Assembly: GCA_903821875.1 (NCBI GenBank)
Contig: CAIJMU010000057.1
Location: forward strand, 20,632-84,631
Source: an uncultured Spirochaetota bacterium
GTDB taxonomy: Bacteria; Spirochaetota; Spirochaetia; Treponematales; Rectinemataceae
Length of the DNA: 64,000 nt
Direction of reading: 5' to 3'
Made by a program: the position numbers and the translations under genes
Notes under the pieces: generated by a model
Seen by the model: the letters and a program-made list of their open reading frames with translations, nothing else
Databases searched by the model: none
Told to the model about the DNA's origin: nothing
In this document: piece after piece, positions 27,635 through 36,792 of the stretch
How positions within the stretch are numbered: the first letter of the stretch is position 1
Layout of the letters: each line of letters begins with the position of its first letter

Positions 27635-28438
27635 ATGCCCCACGGCTATCCTCAGGTCGTGCCTGCAGCTCCGCTTGTCGATACCCACATCCACTTCCGT
27701 GATCTCCACGAAAGGGACCCGGATTTCCCGGAGCGCTTTGCCGCCTCGGGGATACAAGCCTGTGCAGCAAGCCATGCGAGGGAGGAGTTCCTTTGGACTG
27801 AAGGCCTTCGCTCCAAGGGCCTTGAGTTTTCGACGAGCCTCGGGATCCACCCCCAATCGCCGTCCATGAATCACGCCAATTTCATTTCGGAGGCCGTCCG
27901 CCAGGGCAGGGTCGATTTCATCGGGGAGGCCGGCTTCGATTTTTTCGGCGACTGCCCCGAACGGGTGCGCAGCCCCGAAAACGAGGCCATCCAGCGGGAA
28001 GCCTTCGAATTCCAGCTCGAGCTGGCCCTCGCGAACGGCCTGCCCCTCCTCATCCATGTCCGAAAGGCCCTGGACCTAATCTTCGCATATTCGCGCCGCC
28101 TGGCCCGGCTTCAGGCAGCGGTGTTCCACTCCTGGCCCGGGACGCCTGATGAGGCCGAGGCCCTCATCAGGCAGGGAATACCCGCCTACTTCTCCTTTGG
28201 TTCAATTGTCATGAACGGGCATAAACGCGCGATGGCCAGCCTGGCAGTACTGCCGGCGGACAGGATACTGTCGGAAACCGACGCCCCCTGGCAGCCGCCG
28301 AGGGGCTCCCACTTCTGCCGCTTCGAGGACCTCGGACGCATCGTCGATTCGCTCGCGGCAGTCCGCGACGTCGGACCTGAGAAGCTCAGGGAGGATATCC
28401 TGGCCACATGGGTATCCATACAGGGAGGCGCGGGTTGA
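27635..28438 (+). CDS. TatD-family metal-dependent hydrolase
   Basis: A 267-residue TIM-barrel hydrolase of the TatD group. Metal ligands are visible: VDTHIHF near the N-terminus, IGEAGFD (Glu), HVRKAL (His), FHSWPG (His) and LSETDAP (Asp). TatD proteins are 3'-5' deoxyribonucleases in characterised cases; many homologues are unassigned. The start is the ATG at 27635, 23 bp after the ferredoxin-type gene. Its stop overlaps the next gene by 4 bp. The set ferredoxin-protein / TatD / TcdA-like / aminotransferase runs as one plus-strand operon. Confidence 0.88.
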   Translation: MPHGYPQVVPAAPLVDTHIHFRDLHERDPDFPERFAASGIQACAASHAREEFLWTEGLRSKGLEFSTSLGIHPQSPSMNHANFISEAVRQGRVDFIGEAGFDFFGDCPERVRSPENEAIQREAFEFQLELALANGLPLLIHVRKALDLIFAYSRRLARLQAAVFHSWPGTPDEAEALIRQGIPAYFSFGSIVMNGHKRAMASLAVLPADRILSETDAPWQPPRGSHFCRFEDLGRIVDSLAAVRDVGPEKLREDILATWVSIQGGAG

Positions 28439-29193
28439 GCTTCAGGGAGCGAACGGCCATCATAGCGGGAGAAGCGGGCATGGAAGCCCTCGAGAAGGCC
28501 TCCGTCGCGGTCTACGGCCTCGGCGGTGTCGGCGGCGCAGCGGCCATGGACCTCGTCCGCGCGGGCATCGGTAGGATCGTCGCCATGGATTTCGACAGGG
28601 TGCAGGAATCGAACCTGAACCGCCTCTGCTTTGCCTACCTCGAGGATGTCGGCCTTCCCAAGGCCGCGGTCTTCGCCAGACGTGCCCTTTCCATCAACCC
28701 CGGCATCGCCGTCGAGGCGCGCGAGACCTTCATGTCAGGCGTGGATGCTGCAGCTTTTATTGTCAATTGTGACATCCACCTCGACTGCATCGACGCGCTC
28801 AACCCCAAGATAAGCCTCCTGGCCGCGCTCGCTGAAGGGGGTGCGACCTTCGCCTCAAGCCTCGGCACCGCGGGCCGCCTCGATCCCGGCCGGCTCCGCC
28901 TGGGTACGGTCTGGGAAAGCCACGGCTGCCCCCTTGCGCGCGAAGTGCGCAACCGGCTCAGGCGCCGGGGCGTCACAGCGGATTTCCCTGCGGTCTGGAG
29001 CGACGAGGAGGCTGCACGGCCCCGCCCGAGGCCAGAAGGCGCGGCGGAGGCCCAGACCGCACCGGGACGGGTGCGGAACATCATGGGTTCCAGCCCCTGC
29101 GTGCCCCAGGCTGCCGGACACCTCCTCGCCGCCTGGGCAATACGCCTGATACTGGGGCAGGATTCCGAGAGACTGCATGAACAATCCAATTAG
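28435..29193 (+). CDS. tcdA: TcdA-like tRNA t6A dehydratase (E1-like family)
   Basis: About 252 residues from a TTG at 28435, which overlaps the TatD stop and has GGGAGG six bases upstream; an ATG at 28408 would overlap more. Early landmarks are SFRERTAIIAGEAGMEALEK, the ATP-binding loop YGLGGVGG, MDFDRVQESNLNR, and DCIDALNPK. This pattern matches TcdA (CsdL), which uses ATP to cyclise N6-threonylcarbamoyladenosine in tRNA. ThiF/MoeB-type E1 enzymes are relatives, but the lack of CxxC zinc motifs and the size favour TcdA. Confidence 0.85.
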   Translation: MSFRERTAIIAGEAGMEALEKASVAVYGLGGVGGAAAMDLVRAGIGRIVAMDFDRVQESNLNRLCFAYLEDVGLPKAAVFARRALSINPGIAVEARETFMSGVDAAAFIVNCDIHLDCIDALNPKISLLAALAEGGATFASSLGTAGRLDPGRLRLGTVWESHGCPLAREVRNRLRRRGVTADFPAVWSDEEAARPRPRPEGAAEAQTAPGRVRNIMGSSPCVPQAAGHLLAAWAIRLILGQDSERLHEQSN

Positions 29194-30337
29194 GCCCTTC
29201 AAGCTCGAGCGCTTCTTTGCGCGACATGAATTCACGGCGAGGCGCCTTCTGTGCTCCTCGGACTGCGAGTCGATCTCCGTGGGCGAGCTCCTCGCCATGG
29301 AGCCGGGTGCGGGAGAAGGACTCTCTGCCTTCCGCCTTGGCTACACCGAGACTCGGGGGGCACCTGCCCTCCGCGAGGCAATCGCCTCCCTCCATGCCCC
29401 GGAAGGATCTGGCGGACCGGGACCCGACGGAATCTTCGTCCACGCGGGTGCAGCCGAGGGAGTGCTCAACCTTCTGGCCTCCATCCTCGGGCCCAAAGAC
29501 CACGTCATCGTGGGCGAGCCGGCCTACCAGTCCCTGGCCGAGCTTCCCCGATGGCTCGGCGCGGCGGTGAGCCCCTGGCGGATCAGGAACGACGGCAAGC
29601 GGTGGCGCTTCGATCCCGACGATCTCCACCGCCTCCTGGCGGCACGGACAAAGCTCGTAATACTGAACGTTCCGCACAACCCGACCGGCGCCCTGCCCAC
29701 CCACGCGGAATTCGACGCCATCATCTCGCTCTGCCGGAAAGGCGGCGCCATCCTCCTTGTGGACGAGGTCTACCGCCTCCTTGAGCGCGATCCGGCCCGC
29801 AGGCTTCCTCCCGTCTGCGAGGCCTACGAGAACGGAGTTTCGCTCAACGTGCTGTCGAAAAGCGCAGGCCTGGCGGGCCTGCGCATCGGATGGCTCGCCA
29901 CGCGGAGAAGGGACATCCTCGACGCAGTGGCGGATTTCAAGGACTACAACTCCATCTGTTCATCAGGCCCGAGCGAGTTCCTCGCCGGCATCGCGCTCCG
30001 TAACCTCGAGCGCATCGTCGGAAGGAACCGCCGCATCTGTGCAGAGAACCTCCATGCCTTCGAAGCCTTCGTCCACGACCATCCAGGCTTCGCGACCCTC
30101 GTCCCCCCCGAAGGCTCCTCCGTCTGCTTCCCGAGGCTCGGTGGAAGGGCCGAGGCGGACTTCGGCGGGGATGCGGAAGCCATGGCGCTCGCCCTGCTCG
30201 GATCCACCGGCGTTCTCCTCCTCCCTGGAGCGGACTGCGGCTCGGAACCGGCCCACTTCCGTGTAGGCTTTGGCCGAGCAGATTTCAGGGAGGGTCTCGC
30301 GGAACTCGAGGCATGGGTACTGGCCCGGGGCTACTGA
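29177..30337 (+). CDS. PLP-dependent aminotransferase, class I/II
   Basis: A 386-residue fold-type I aminotransferase. Visible landmarks: YTETRGAPALREAIA, HAGAAEGVLNL, VPHNPTGALPT, ILLVDEVYR, and NVLSKSAGLAGLRIGW with the PLP lysine. The C-terminal HFRVGFGRADF carries the substrate-carboxylate Arg. It overlaps the TcdA-like gene by 17 bp. The specificity cannot be inferred, since class I/II enzymes of this size cover aromatic, aspartate and amino-acid-like antibiotic precursors; nothing else in the operon narrows it. Confidence 0.9.
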   Translation: MNNPIRPFKLERFFARHEFTARRLLCSSDCESISVGELLAMEPGAGEGLSAFRLGYTETRGAPALREAIASLHAPEGSGGPGPDGIFVHAGAAEGVLNLLASILGPKDHVIVGEPAYQSLAELPRWLGAAVSPWRIRNDGKRWRFDPDDLHRLLAARTKLVILNVPHNPTGALPTHAEFDAIISLCRKGGAILLVDEVYRLLERDPARRLPPVCEAYENGVSLNVLSKSAGLAGLRIGWLATRRRDILDAVADFKDYNSICSSGPSEFLAGIALRNLERIVGRNRRICAENLHAFEAFVHDHPGFATLVPPEGSSVCFPRLGGRAEADFGGDAEAMALALLGSTGVLLLPGADCGSEPAHFRVGFGRADFREGLAELEAWVLARGY

Positions 30338-30353
30338 GCCTGAAAGCCGAGGT

Positions 30354-31595
30354 CTAGACCGCGGCCCCGAAAAGGAAGCGCCGGGGATTGGTGGAACAGA
30401 GCCGCAGCTTCAGCTCGTCCGGGAGTCCCGAGGCCGAGAAGTCCCGCAGGTAGTCCGTATAGGATCTCGACTTGAGCAGGCTCATGGGAAAATCCGTCCC
30501 GAAGAGGAGCCGGTCGGCTATCGGGGTCCCTCCCCTGTCCTCGCTTTCCAGGAGTTCCTGGAGCTGGCGATAATAGCCTGGTTCGGAGCCGTTGAAGGAA
30601 ATATCGGCGTAGACCCCGGGATACTCGTGCATGAACGCGATGATGGTACGCGACCAGGAACGCTGCGGTGCCTCCCCGATCTGATTCGCATACCGCATCC
30701 CGAAATGGGCGAAGTTGACCCTGAGGTCTGGATGGCGGGCCAGCGGCTCCTTCCAGCGATCGGGTGACCCGATGGTCCAGGCCTCTTCGAGCGGGACGCT
30801 ACGCAGGCCTTGATCGTCACAATGCGTAACGATCGGGATGCCACGCTGCGCGCAGAATCCGAACAGGAAGTCTGCCTTGTCACGCTCCTGTCCCTCGGTT
30901 GGCCACGGGTCGAAGCCAAGCGGCGGATACAGCTTTACTCCCGCGAAGGCAGCGTCCGTCGGATCCCCGGAGGACCACCCAGCCATGGAGGCGAAACCCC
31001 GGGTTGAAGCCTCCTCTCCGGGCTTCCAGCCATGGAAGGCCGATTCGAGCATGGACCGCAGGTCATGCATCCCATGGCAGGCGGTGTTCACGCCGAGGAA
31101 GGGGCGGATCTCAAGTAGTCCCCCCGGTCGCGAGCGCCGGTACGCGGCGATGCCCTCAAGTAGGTCATCCACCTGGTGCTCGACATGCTTTTGTGGTTGC
31201 CGGTCGTAATAGTTCTCGGTCGGGAAATCCTCTCTCCTTCCAAAATCGATGACGAGCGGAACAACCAGGATGCGGCTGAACTCGAGCCCTCCGACCTTAA
31301 GCCGGCCTTCCTGGACGAGGGGATCAGGATCACCAGGCCTGGCAAAGCGCCCCAGGAGGTCGTCCTCGACGAGCTCAAGGATCTCGTCGCCCTCGCGCTC
31401 GAGTACGGCGAGGAAATTCCTGAATCGTTCCCCACCCTTCGAAACGAGACTCGCAAGGACGAAATTCGGGGAACTCACCTGGCTGTAGATCGCCTCGAGC
31501 CGCCGATGCCTGAGCCATTCCATATAGCCAAGGAAATCCGGATGCGAGAGCCCGAAAACATGGCAGTGGGCATCGATGAAAAGGAGCGAATCCAT
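30354..31595 (-). CDS. Amidohydrolase-family metal-dependent hydrolase
   Basis: A 413-residue protein of the amidohydrolase_2 type. Motifs: FIDAHCHVFG at the N-terminus, IVTHCDDQG and VNFAHFGMR in mid-protein, and LLFGTDFPMS near the C-terminus, which give the metal-binding His/Asp set. It has an unusually long region before the barrel midpoint (about 120-230). It is convergent with the aminotransferase (16 bp apart). No pathway neighbour is evident; possible reactions include decarboxylation or hydrolysis of cyclic substrates as in ACMSD-like and related enzymes. Confidence 0.85.
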   Translation of the reverse strand: MDSLLFIDAHCHVFGLSHPDFLGYMEWLRHRRLEAIYSQVSSPNFVLASLVSKGGERFRNFLAVLEREGDEILELVEDDLLGRFARPGDPDPLVQEGRLKVGGLEFSRILVVPLVIDFGRREDFPTENYYDRQPQKHVEHQVDDLLEGIAAYRRSRPGGLLEIRPFLGVNTACHGMHDLRSMLESAFHGWKPGEEASTRGFASMAGWSSGDPTDAAFAGVKLYPPLGFDPWPTEGQERDKADFLFGFCAQRGIPIVTHCDDQGLRSVPLEEAWTIGSPDRWKEPLARHPDLRVNFAHFGMRYANQIGEAPQRSWSRTIIAFMHEYPGVYADISFNGSEPGYYRQLQELLESEDRGGTPIADRLLFGTDFPMSLLKSRSYTDYLRDFSASGLPDELKLRLCSTNPRRFLFGAAV

Positions 31596-31631
31596 TCAGG
31601 GCCTCTTTGATCGCAAGGATAGCGTCCGCAA

Positions 31632-31660
31632 AGCCGGGTGTCTGTCCCCGCAACCCGGCT
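31632..31660. repeat. 12-mer repeat within an 8-bp stem, intergenic
   Basis: AGCCGGGT (31632-31639) and ACCCGGCT (31653-31660) form a perfect 8-bp stem around the repeat (31638-31649). It lies between two minus-strand genes and could act as a transcript-end hairpin. Confidence 0.8.
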
Positions 31661-31693
31661 CCGAGCCCCAGCGCTGCCTCGAAAAGGTGGACT

Positions 31694-32563
31694 TCAGGAA
31701 GTCGGAATGGGGCTGGCTGTGGATCTGCCTTTTGGAAGGGCAGGCTGGTAAGTCTTCCGCCTTCCCCTCCTTCCGGCTTCGACAAGTAATCCCGCCTTTG
31801 AAAGGCAATAGAGGATCTGGCGCGCCTGCTCAGCTCCGATGTCCAAAGCCACGCCAAGACTCGCGGAATCGCAGGGCCATGCGAGACTGGGCGGGATCAG
31901 CTTGAGCCAGGAAGCCTTTCCCTTGAAAGCGTGGGAATCGAGAACCTCGACAAGCTCCCGGGTCAGCACCCGATCGCCCTTCTTGCGCCAGGTCCAGCGA
32001 GCGTCCCGGATGCGGAGCTCGCGTGTGCGAACCAGAATGACCTCGATTGTTACATTCCGCGCACCAATGAGGGCTGGGGCAAGGATGAGCTCCTCGAAAA
32101 CCGACAGGAGGGTTCCGCGCTTGGGACTCTTTCTTTCCGATATCAGCTCACCAGTCTCTGGATCTATGCGGGCGATCGTGCATTCCACAACGACTGGGTG
32201 GACAACCCTGACTGGAGCTTTCCTTGCCAACTCGAGTACTTTCGCCTCGATCCTGTCGAATCGCTTTGTCTGCACTTCAACGCACTCGCCCCCAGATCGC
32301 AGGAGGTCCACGATCTTCCCGTCGAGGCTCACCTCAAGCCTGTCCCCCGGCCGGGCCAGCCATACCTTTAGCGAGGCGTGAAGGGCACTCTCTGACCAGG
32401 TGTTGATTCCCTCGGTTTCCGAATCGAGTTCTATCGACGCCTCCGCAAATTCCTGCGGGCTCGGCGAAAGAATGCCCGGTCGATGGACGCTTTCAGGCCC
32501 CAGATAGCCCAGAGATGCTTCGGCAACCTCATCGGAGGCCTTGCGGGAAAGTCTCATCGCCAA
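31694..32563 (-). CDS. Uncharacterised protein, possible PD-(D/E)XK nuclease fold with winged helix
   Basis: A 289-residue protein. I do not recognise a named family. Two features stand out. Residues about 60-100 read ESALHASLKVWLARPGDRLE, then GKIVDLLRSGGECVEVQTKR: a Glu, an Asp in VDLL, and an E-x-Q about 12 residues later, the spacing of a PD-(D/E)XK nuclease core (Q for K variants exist). The C-terminus (VALDIGAEQARQILYCLSKA, GLLVEAGRRGRRKTYQ) resembles a winged helix. DNA binding or cleavage is a hypothesis only. It is divergent from the formate-dehydrogenase-like gene, with repeat copies between them. Confidence 0.7.
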   Translation of the reverse strand: MAMRLSRKASDEVAEASLGYLGPESVHRPGILSPSPQEFAEASIELDSETEGINTWSESALHASLKVWLARPGDRLEVSLDGKIVDLLRSGGECVEVQTKRFDRIEAKVLELARKAPVRVVHPVVVECTIARIDPETGELISERKSPKRGTLLSVFEELILAPALIGARNVTIEVILVRTRELRIRDARWTWRKKGDRVLTRELVEVLDSHAFKGKASWLKLIPPSLAWPCDSASLGVALDIGAEQARQILYCLSKAGLLVEAGRRGRRKTYQPALPKGRSTASPIPTS

Positions 32564-32596
32564 CTATCGCCTGCGAAGCTTGCAATCGGCAAGCAT

Positions 32597-32644
32597 GGGG
32601 GACAGACACTCCAATCTGGATGCCGCCTGGCCGGGGACAGGCAC
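32597..32644 (+). repeat. Two 12-mer repeats in a divergent promoter region
   Basis: Exact copy at 32597-32608 and a one-mismatch copy (GGGGACAGGCAC) at 32633-32644, both forward. A third, inverted copy lies at 32733-32744 inside the next gene. Confidence 0.8.
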
Positions 32645-32702
32645 CAGCGAAGCCCGCCGGGATCAGTTGCCGCGCAGGGCATGAATTTGCATACTCTCGG
32701 AC

Positions 32703-35444
32703 ATGATCACCCTGACCATCGACAACAGAAGCGTGTCTGTCCCCTCCGGGACGACCGTGCTTGAAGCTGCCCGGACCATTGGAGCGGAGATCCCCACGCT
32801 TTGTTGGCTCGAGGGCCTCGATGCCTGGGGCTCCTGCAGGATCTGTATGGTCGAGATCCAGGGACATCGGGGAGGCATGGCACCCTCCTGCGCCACTCCG
32901 GCAGCCGAAGGAATGGTCGTCCAGACCTCGACTCCGGAAGTGAGGAAATTGCGCACACAGGTCCTGGAGATGCTTCTGGCGACCCACCACGCTGACTGCT
33001 TCAACTGCAGGAAAAACGGGGCCTGCGAGTTGCTCGACTATTGCCGCGAGTATGGGGTGGTGAAGGTCGAGACAGGGCTCGAAGTCCGCCGCCACGTGCC
33101 AGACACGAGCAATCCCTTCTTCAATGTCGACAGGAACAAGTGCATCCTCTGCGGTCGCTGCGTACGCATCTGCGGCGAGGTCCAGTCATCCCACGTGATA
33201 GATTTCACCGGGCGGGGACAGTCAACCGCGATCAAGCCCGATTTTGGTGACAGGATGGGCGAGTCCTCATGCGTGTCATGTGGCAACTGTGTCTCGGTGT
33301 GCCCAGTCGGAGCCCTCCTGCCCAAACCCACGGTCTTTCCCGGGGCCCACCTTGTGGAAAAGCGGACTAGGACGGTCTGCGGGTATTGCGGGGTCGGCTG
33401 CGAACTCTTCATCGAGACCCGCGGAAACAAGGTCATCAACGTGATGCCTGCCCAGGGTCCCGCGAACAAGGGAATCCTCTGTGTGAAGGGAAAATTCGCC
33501 TGGCAGTTCATCGGACACCCTGACCGCCTGGGACAGCCGCTCCTCCGGAAGGAAAGAGCACTGGAGCCGGTATCCTGGAAGGAAGCGCTCGACGCCTACG
33601 AAGCGGCCCTGCGCCATGCTCTTGCAAAGGGCGGACCCGCTTCGGTGGCAGGACTTTCCTCCGCGCGCTGCACAAACGAGGAGAACTACCTCTTCCAGAA
33701 ATTCTTCCGCGCGGCGGTAGGAACGAACAACATCGACCACTGCGCCCGACTCTGCCACGCCTCCTCCGTGACGGGACTTTCGAAGACCCTCGGCTCTGCC
33801 GCCATGACCGGCTCTATAGAGGATCTCGATCTCGCGGACCTCATCTTCATCACTGGCTCGAACACGACCGAAACCCACCCCGTCATAGGATCGCGCATCC
33901 GGAGGGCAGTCGATCGCGGAGCGAAGCTGATCGTTGCGGAACCCCGACGCATCGAGCTGGCTGTGCACGCCGATCTTTTCCTCCGCCTGAAGCCTGGCTC
34001 CAATATTGCGCTCTTCAACGCGATGGCTTTCTCGATCATCGAGGAAGGACTGGCGGCGCAGGACTTCATCGCCGCCCGGACAGAGGGCTTCGAGGAACTC
34101 TCCGCCTTCCTGTCAGGCAACGGAGATGCATCTCGGGCCTGGACTCCTGAACGGGCCGAGGGAATCTGCGGAGTGCCAGCCGGTGACATCAGGAAGGCGG
34201 CCCGGATGTACGCCAGGGCGAAGGCAGCAAGCGTCTGCTACGCCATGGGCGTCACCCAGTTCCACAATGGTACCGATGGAGTCGTCGCACTCTCGAACCT
34301 AGCCCTGGTCGCAGGCCAGGTCGGGCGGCCTGGGGCAAGCCTCAACCCACTGCGCGGCCAGAACAATGTCCAGGGTGCCTGCGACATGGGAGCGCTCCCC
34401 GACGTCCTCCCTGGCTACCGCAAGGTAGCAGACCCCGCCGTACGGGCGGCCATCGCCGCAGTCTGGGGCAGGGAACCACCTTCGGCGCCCGGCCTTCCCG
34501 CCACCGAGATGGTTGAGGTAGCTGAGCAAGGAGGTATCGGATTCCTCCATATCATGGGCGAGAACGCAGCCCTATCGGATCCCGACATCGCCAGGACACG
34601 GAAGGCGTTTGGGAAAGTGGGCTTTCTCGTTGTCCAGGATCTCTTCCTCACGGAAACCGCCGAGCTTGCCGACCTCGTGCTTCCCGCAGCATGTTTCGCT
34701 GAAAAGGACGGCACTTTCGCCAATACCGAGCGCAGGATACAGCGCGTCCGCAAGGCCGTCGAAGCTCCGGGGCAGGCACGGAGCGACCTCGATATCCTCT
34801 CGGAACTCCTCGCACGCTTCGGCCTCCCGCTTGAGGACAGCAGTCCCCAGGGGGTGTTTGCCGAGCTCTGCAGGGCAACGCCTATCTACGCGGGCATGGA
34901 GTGGTCGCGGATCGGTGATGAAGGACTCCAGTGGCCCTGTCCGACTGCAGGGCATCCAGGTACCGCAAGGCTTTACACAGAGGCATTTTCGCGAGGCAAA
35001 GGTCGCTTCATTCCGGTCGAGTGGGAAGAGCTGGCCGAGCCTGCGGACAATGAGTATTCCCTAACCATGATTACTGGCAGACTCCTTGCCCAATATCACA
35101 CGCGAACCATGACTGGTAGGTCACCTGCCATAGAGAAAATAGCCGGCACCGCCCGGGTAGAAATATCGCCCCATTCAGCCGAAGTAGCAGGTATTTTGGA
35201 CGGAGACCGCGTGAGGCTGAGCTCTCGCCGGGGATCGATCACAGCCATAGCCGCGATAAGCGACAGGGTCGGTGATGGTGTGGTCTTCCTACCCTTCCAT
35301 TTCAGGGATTCCGCTGCAAATCTCCTCACCAGCGCGGATGCCCTCGACCCTGAATCGAGGATTCCGGAGTTCAAAGCCACGGCAGTCAGGATCATGAAGG
35401 AGGAGCCCGAGGCTCGGATGAAAGCCCCCGCCACCCCCTCGTGA
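32703..35444 (+). CDS. Formate-dehydrogenase-like molybdopterin oxidoreductase, catalytic subunit
   Basis: A 913-residue protein. Residues 1-80 form a NuoG-like [2Fe-2S] domain (PTLCWL, GSCRICMVEI), followed by CFNCRKNGACELLDYC, two [4Fe-4S] ferredoxin motifs (CILCGRCVRIC, CVSCGNCVSVC) and the molybdoprotein domains with N-terminal CGYCGVGCELF. The expected molybdenum ligand is Cys near 351 (CARLCHASSV), in the position held by selenocysteine or cysteine in FdhF/FdhA. This is the layout of cytoplasmic NAD(P)-linked or bifurcating formate dehydrogenases, but no diaphorase subunit genes are adjacent. MobA follows with a 4-bp overlap, matching the need for a guanylated molybdopterin. A repeat copy overlaps codons 11-14 (VSVP). 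Confidence 0.9.
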   Translation: MITLTIDNRSVSVPSGTTVLEAARTIGAEIPTLCWLEGLDAWGSCRICMVEIQGHRGGMAPSCATPAAEGMVVQTSTPEVRKLRTQVLEMLLATHHADCFNCRKNGACELLDYCREYGVVKVETGLEVRRHVPDTSNPFFNVDRNKCILCGRCVRICGEVQSSHVIDFTGRGQSTAIKPDFGDRMGESSCVSCGNCVSVCPVGALLPKPTVFPGAHLVEKRTRTVCGYCGVGCELFIETRGNKVINVMPAQGPANKGILCVKGKFAWQFIGHPDRLGQPLLRKERALEPVSWKEALDAYEAALRHALAKGGPASVAGLSSARCTNEENYLFQKFFRAAVGTNNIDHCARLCHASSVTGLSKTLGSAAMTGSIEDLDLADLIFITGSNTTETHPVIGSRIRRAVDRGAKLIVAEPRRIELAVHADLFLRLKPGSNIALFNAMAFSIIEEGLAAQDFIAARTEGFEELSAFLSGNGDASRAWTPERAEGICGVPAGDIRKAARMYARAKAASVCYAMGVTQFHNGTDGVVALSNLALVAGQVGRPGASLNPLRGQNNVQGACDMGALPDVLPGYRKVADPAVRAAIAAVWGREPPSAPGLPATEMVEVAEQGGIGFLHIMGENAALSDPDIARTRKAFGKVGFLVVQDLFLTETAELADLVLPAACFAEKDGTFANTERRIQRVRKAVEAPGQARSDLDILSELLARFGLPLEDSSPQGVFAELCRATPIYAGMEWSRIGDEGLQWPCPTAGHPGTARLYTEAFSRGKGRFIPVEWEELAEPADNEYSLTMITGRLLAQYHTRTMTGRSPAIEKIAGTARVEISPHSAEVAGILDGDRVRLSSRRGSITAIAAISDRVGDGVVFLPFHFRDSAANLLTSADALDPESRIPEFKATAVRIMKEEPEARMKAPATPS
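32733..32744 (-). repeat. 12-mer repeat at the start of the formate-dehydrogenase-like gene
   Basis: Exact reverse copy; read VSVP, a peptide that is also natural at this place in NuoG-like domains, so chance convergence is possible. Confidence 0.6.
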
Positions 35445-36133
35445 TCGTCCGGACCGCCGCCATCCTGTCCGGCGGGGAGGGGCGCCGGCTCGGGGGCCTG
35501 GCCAAGGAATCGATCCTCATGGATGGCGAAGCGCTGGGTCCCCGCCTCGTCAGGATCCTCGCTCGGCGCTTCGGGCGGATCATCGTAGTCACGAAACATC
35601 CCGGGCACTATGAGGGCTCGGGAGCCGAGACCACTGCCGACATCATCCCTGGGATGGGACCGCTTTCAGGCCTCCATGCGGCGCTTTCCCGGCTTGGGCC
35701 AGGAAGGGACGAATGGATCTGGCTGGCTGCGGTGGACATGCCAGGCTTCGATCCCGCCTTCGTCGAATTGCTTGAAGCACGCCTTGAGAGCTCGCTCGAG
35801 GGATCTTCCCCAGATGCCACTGATCGACCGGAAGCCTGCATAGCCCGCTTCGGACAGCACTTCGAGCCCTTCCAGGCAATCTGGTCGTCGCGGCTCCTGC
35901 CGCAGCTCGAAGGACTCCTCCACCGTGGAAACAGGGATGGCAGCGCCCGCCATCCATCCTTTTCAGACCTCATCGCCACCTGCCAGGTCTCTTGGGTCTC
36001 CGAAGAGGAAGCCAGGAACGTTTCCCCTGACTGGCAGCTATTCCATAACATCAATCGGATGGAGGACCTGGCGAGCGGTAAAGCCCGGTTTGAGATTCCT
36101 CACCATGGCACGGAAGCCGCGAGCGAATCCTGA
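35441..36133 (+). CDS. mobA: Molybdenum cofactor guanylyltransferase (MobA)
   Basis: About 230 residues from a GTG start overlapping the preceding stop by 4 bp. The nucleotide-binding signature LSGGEGRRLGGLAKESILM is clear, with VVTKHPG, DIIPGMGPLSGLHAAL and LAAVDMPGFDP further on. MobA joins GMP to molybdopterin to make the guanine dinucleotide form used by formate dehydrogenase-type enzymes. The molybdenum hydroxylases farther downstream normally use the cytosine form made by MocA, which is not seen here. CTP- and GTP-specific members are similar, so specificity rests on context. Confidence 0.85.
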   Translation: MIVRTAAILSGGEGRRLGGLAKESILMDGEALGPRLVRILARRFGRIIVVTKHPGHYEGSGAETTADIIPGMGPLSGLHAALSRLGPGRDEWIWLAAVDMPGFDPAFVELLEARLESSLEGSSPDATDRPEACIARFGQHFEPFQAIWSSRLLPQLEGLLHRGNRDGSARHPSFSDLIATCQVSWVSEEEARNVSPDWQLFHNINRMEDLASGKARFEIPHHGTEAASES

Positions 36134-36676
36134 TTAACCGAACGGCCTTTCCACAGGGAAGGGCAGGGCTAGAAGTCCGTGCGCTGGGAAGAGCGGCACT
36201 ACCCACGCAGGCCGAGGTCCGAGAATGGTCCGTATCCCTGCCCTGTCATGCCAGAGCCCTGAATGCTCCCACTCCCAGGCGTTTGAAACCAGGCCAGCCT
36301 TGACAGGATTCTCATCGATGTACTGGAAAGTACGGATGAGCCCTCCGATCCCCTGAATGATCCAGGAGTGGAACCGGTCTCCCCAGAAATGCCCCGTCCA
36401 GCCCCGCTTCTTGTTGTAGGCCTTGGCAAAGTTGCCGAGCTGCCATTGCATTATTTCGGAAAGACTTACACCTGGAGCCGGGCGGACCATGAGGTGGATG
36501 TGGTTCCCCATTATGCAGAAATTCATGACCTCGAATGCGTACTTCTTCTTGCAGCGCAGAAGGAGTTGGAGAAATAGCATTCGCACCTCTGCCCTATCGA
36601 GAAGCATCTCCCCTCGGTTAGCTCGGGCTGTCACATGGTACCAGGCATTGTCCTGGAGTTGGCGTGGTCGTCTCAT
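36134..36676 (-). mobile_element. REP-associated tyrosine transposase (RAYT)
   Basis: A 180-residue single-domain Y1 (IS200-like) transposase. The metal-binding HUH motif is GNHIHLMV (His 59 and 61), and the catalytic Tyr is at about 87 in AKAYNKKRGWTGHFW; the DRFHSW and YIDENPVKAGLV blocks that follow are typical of RAYTs. There are no flanking IS ends or duplications that I can see, as expected: RAYTs are single-copy and mobilise short REP sequences. It ends 1 bp from mobA on the opposite strand. A near copy of the 12-mer lies 85 bp upstream (36761). This protein is the best candidate for the agent that spread the 12-mer in this genome. Confidence 0.9.
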
Positions 36677-36760
36677 GCTCTCTCATACGCCTGAGATGTC
36701 GCTCCATGATTGCGTTCCAGTTGAAGAATCGGAAAAAAGAAGTTCCCATCGAAGTTCCAT

Positions 36761-36772
36761 AGGGACAGACAC
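36761..36772 (+). repeat. 12-mer repeat near the RAYT gene, one mismatch
   Basis: AGGGACAGACAC, upstream of the RAYT start and just past the MFS stop. REP copies commonly flank their RAYT gene. Confidence 0.75.
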
Positions 36773-36792
36773 TGATTTCTAGGTTCGTGACC

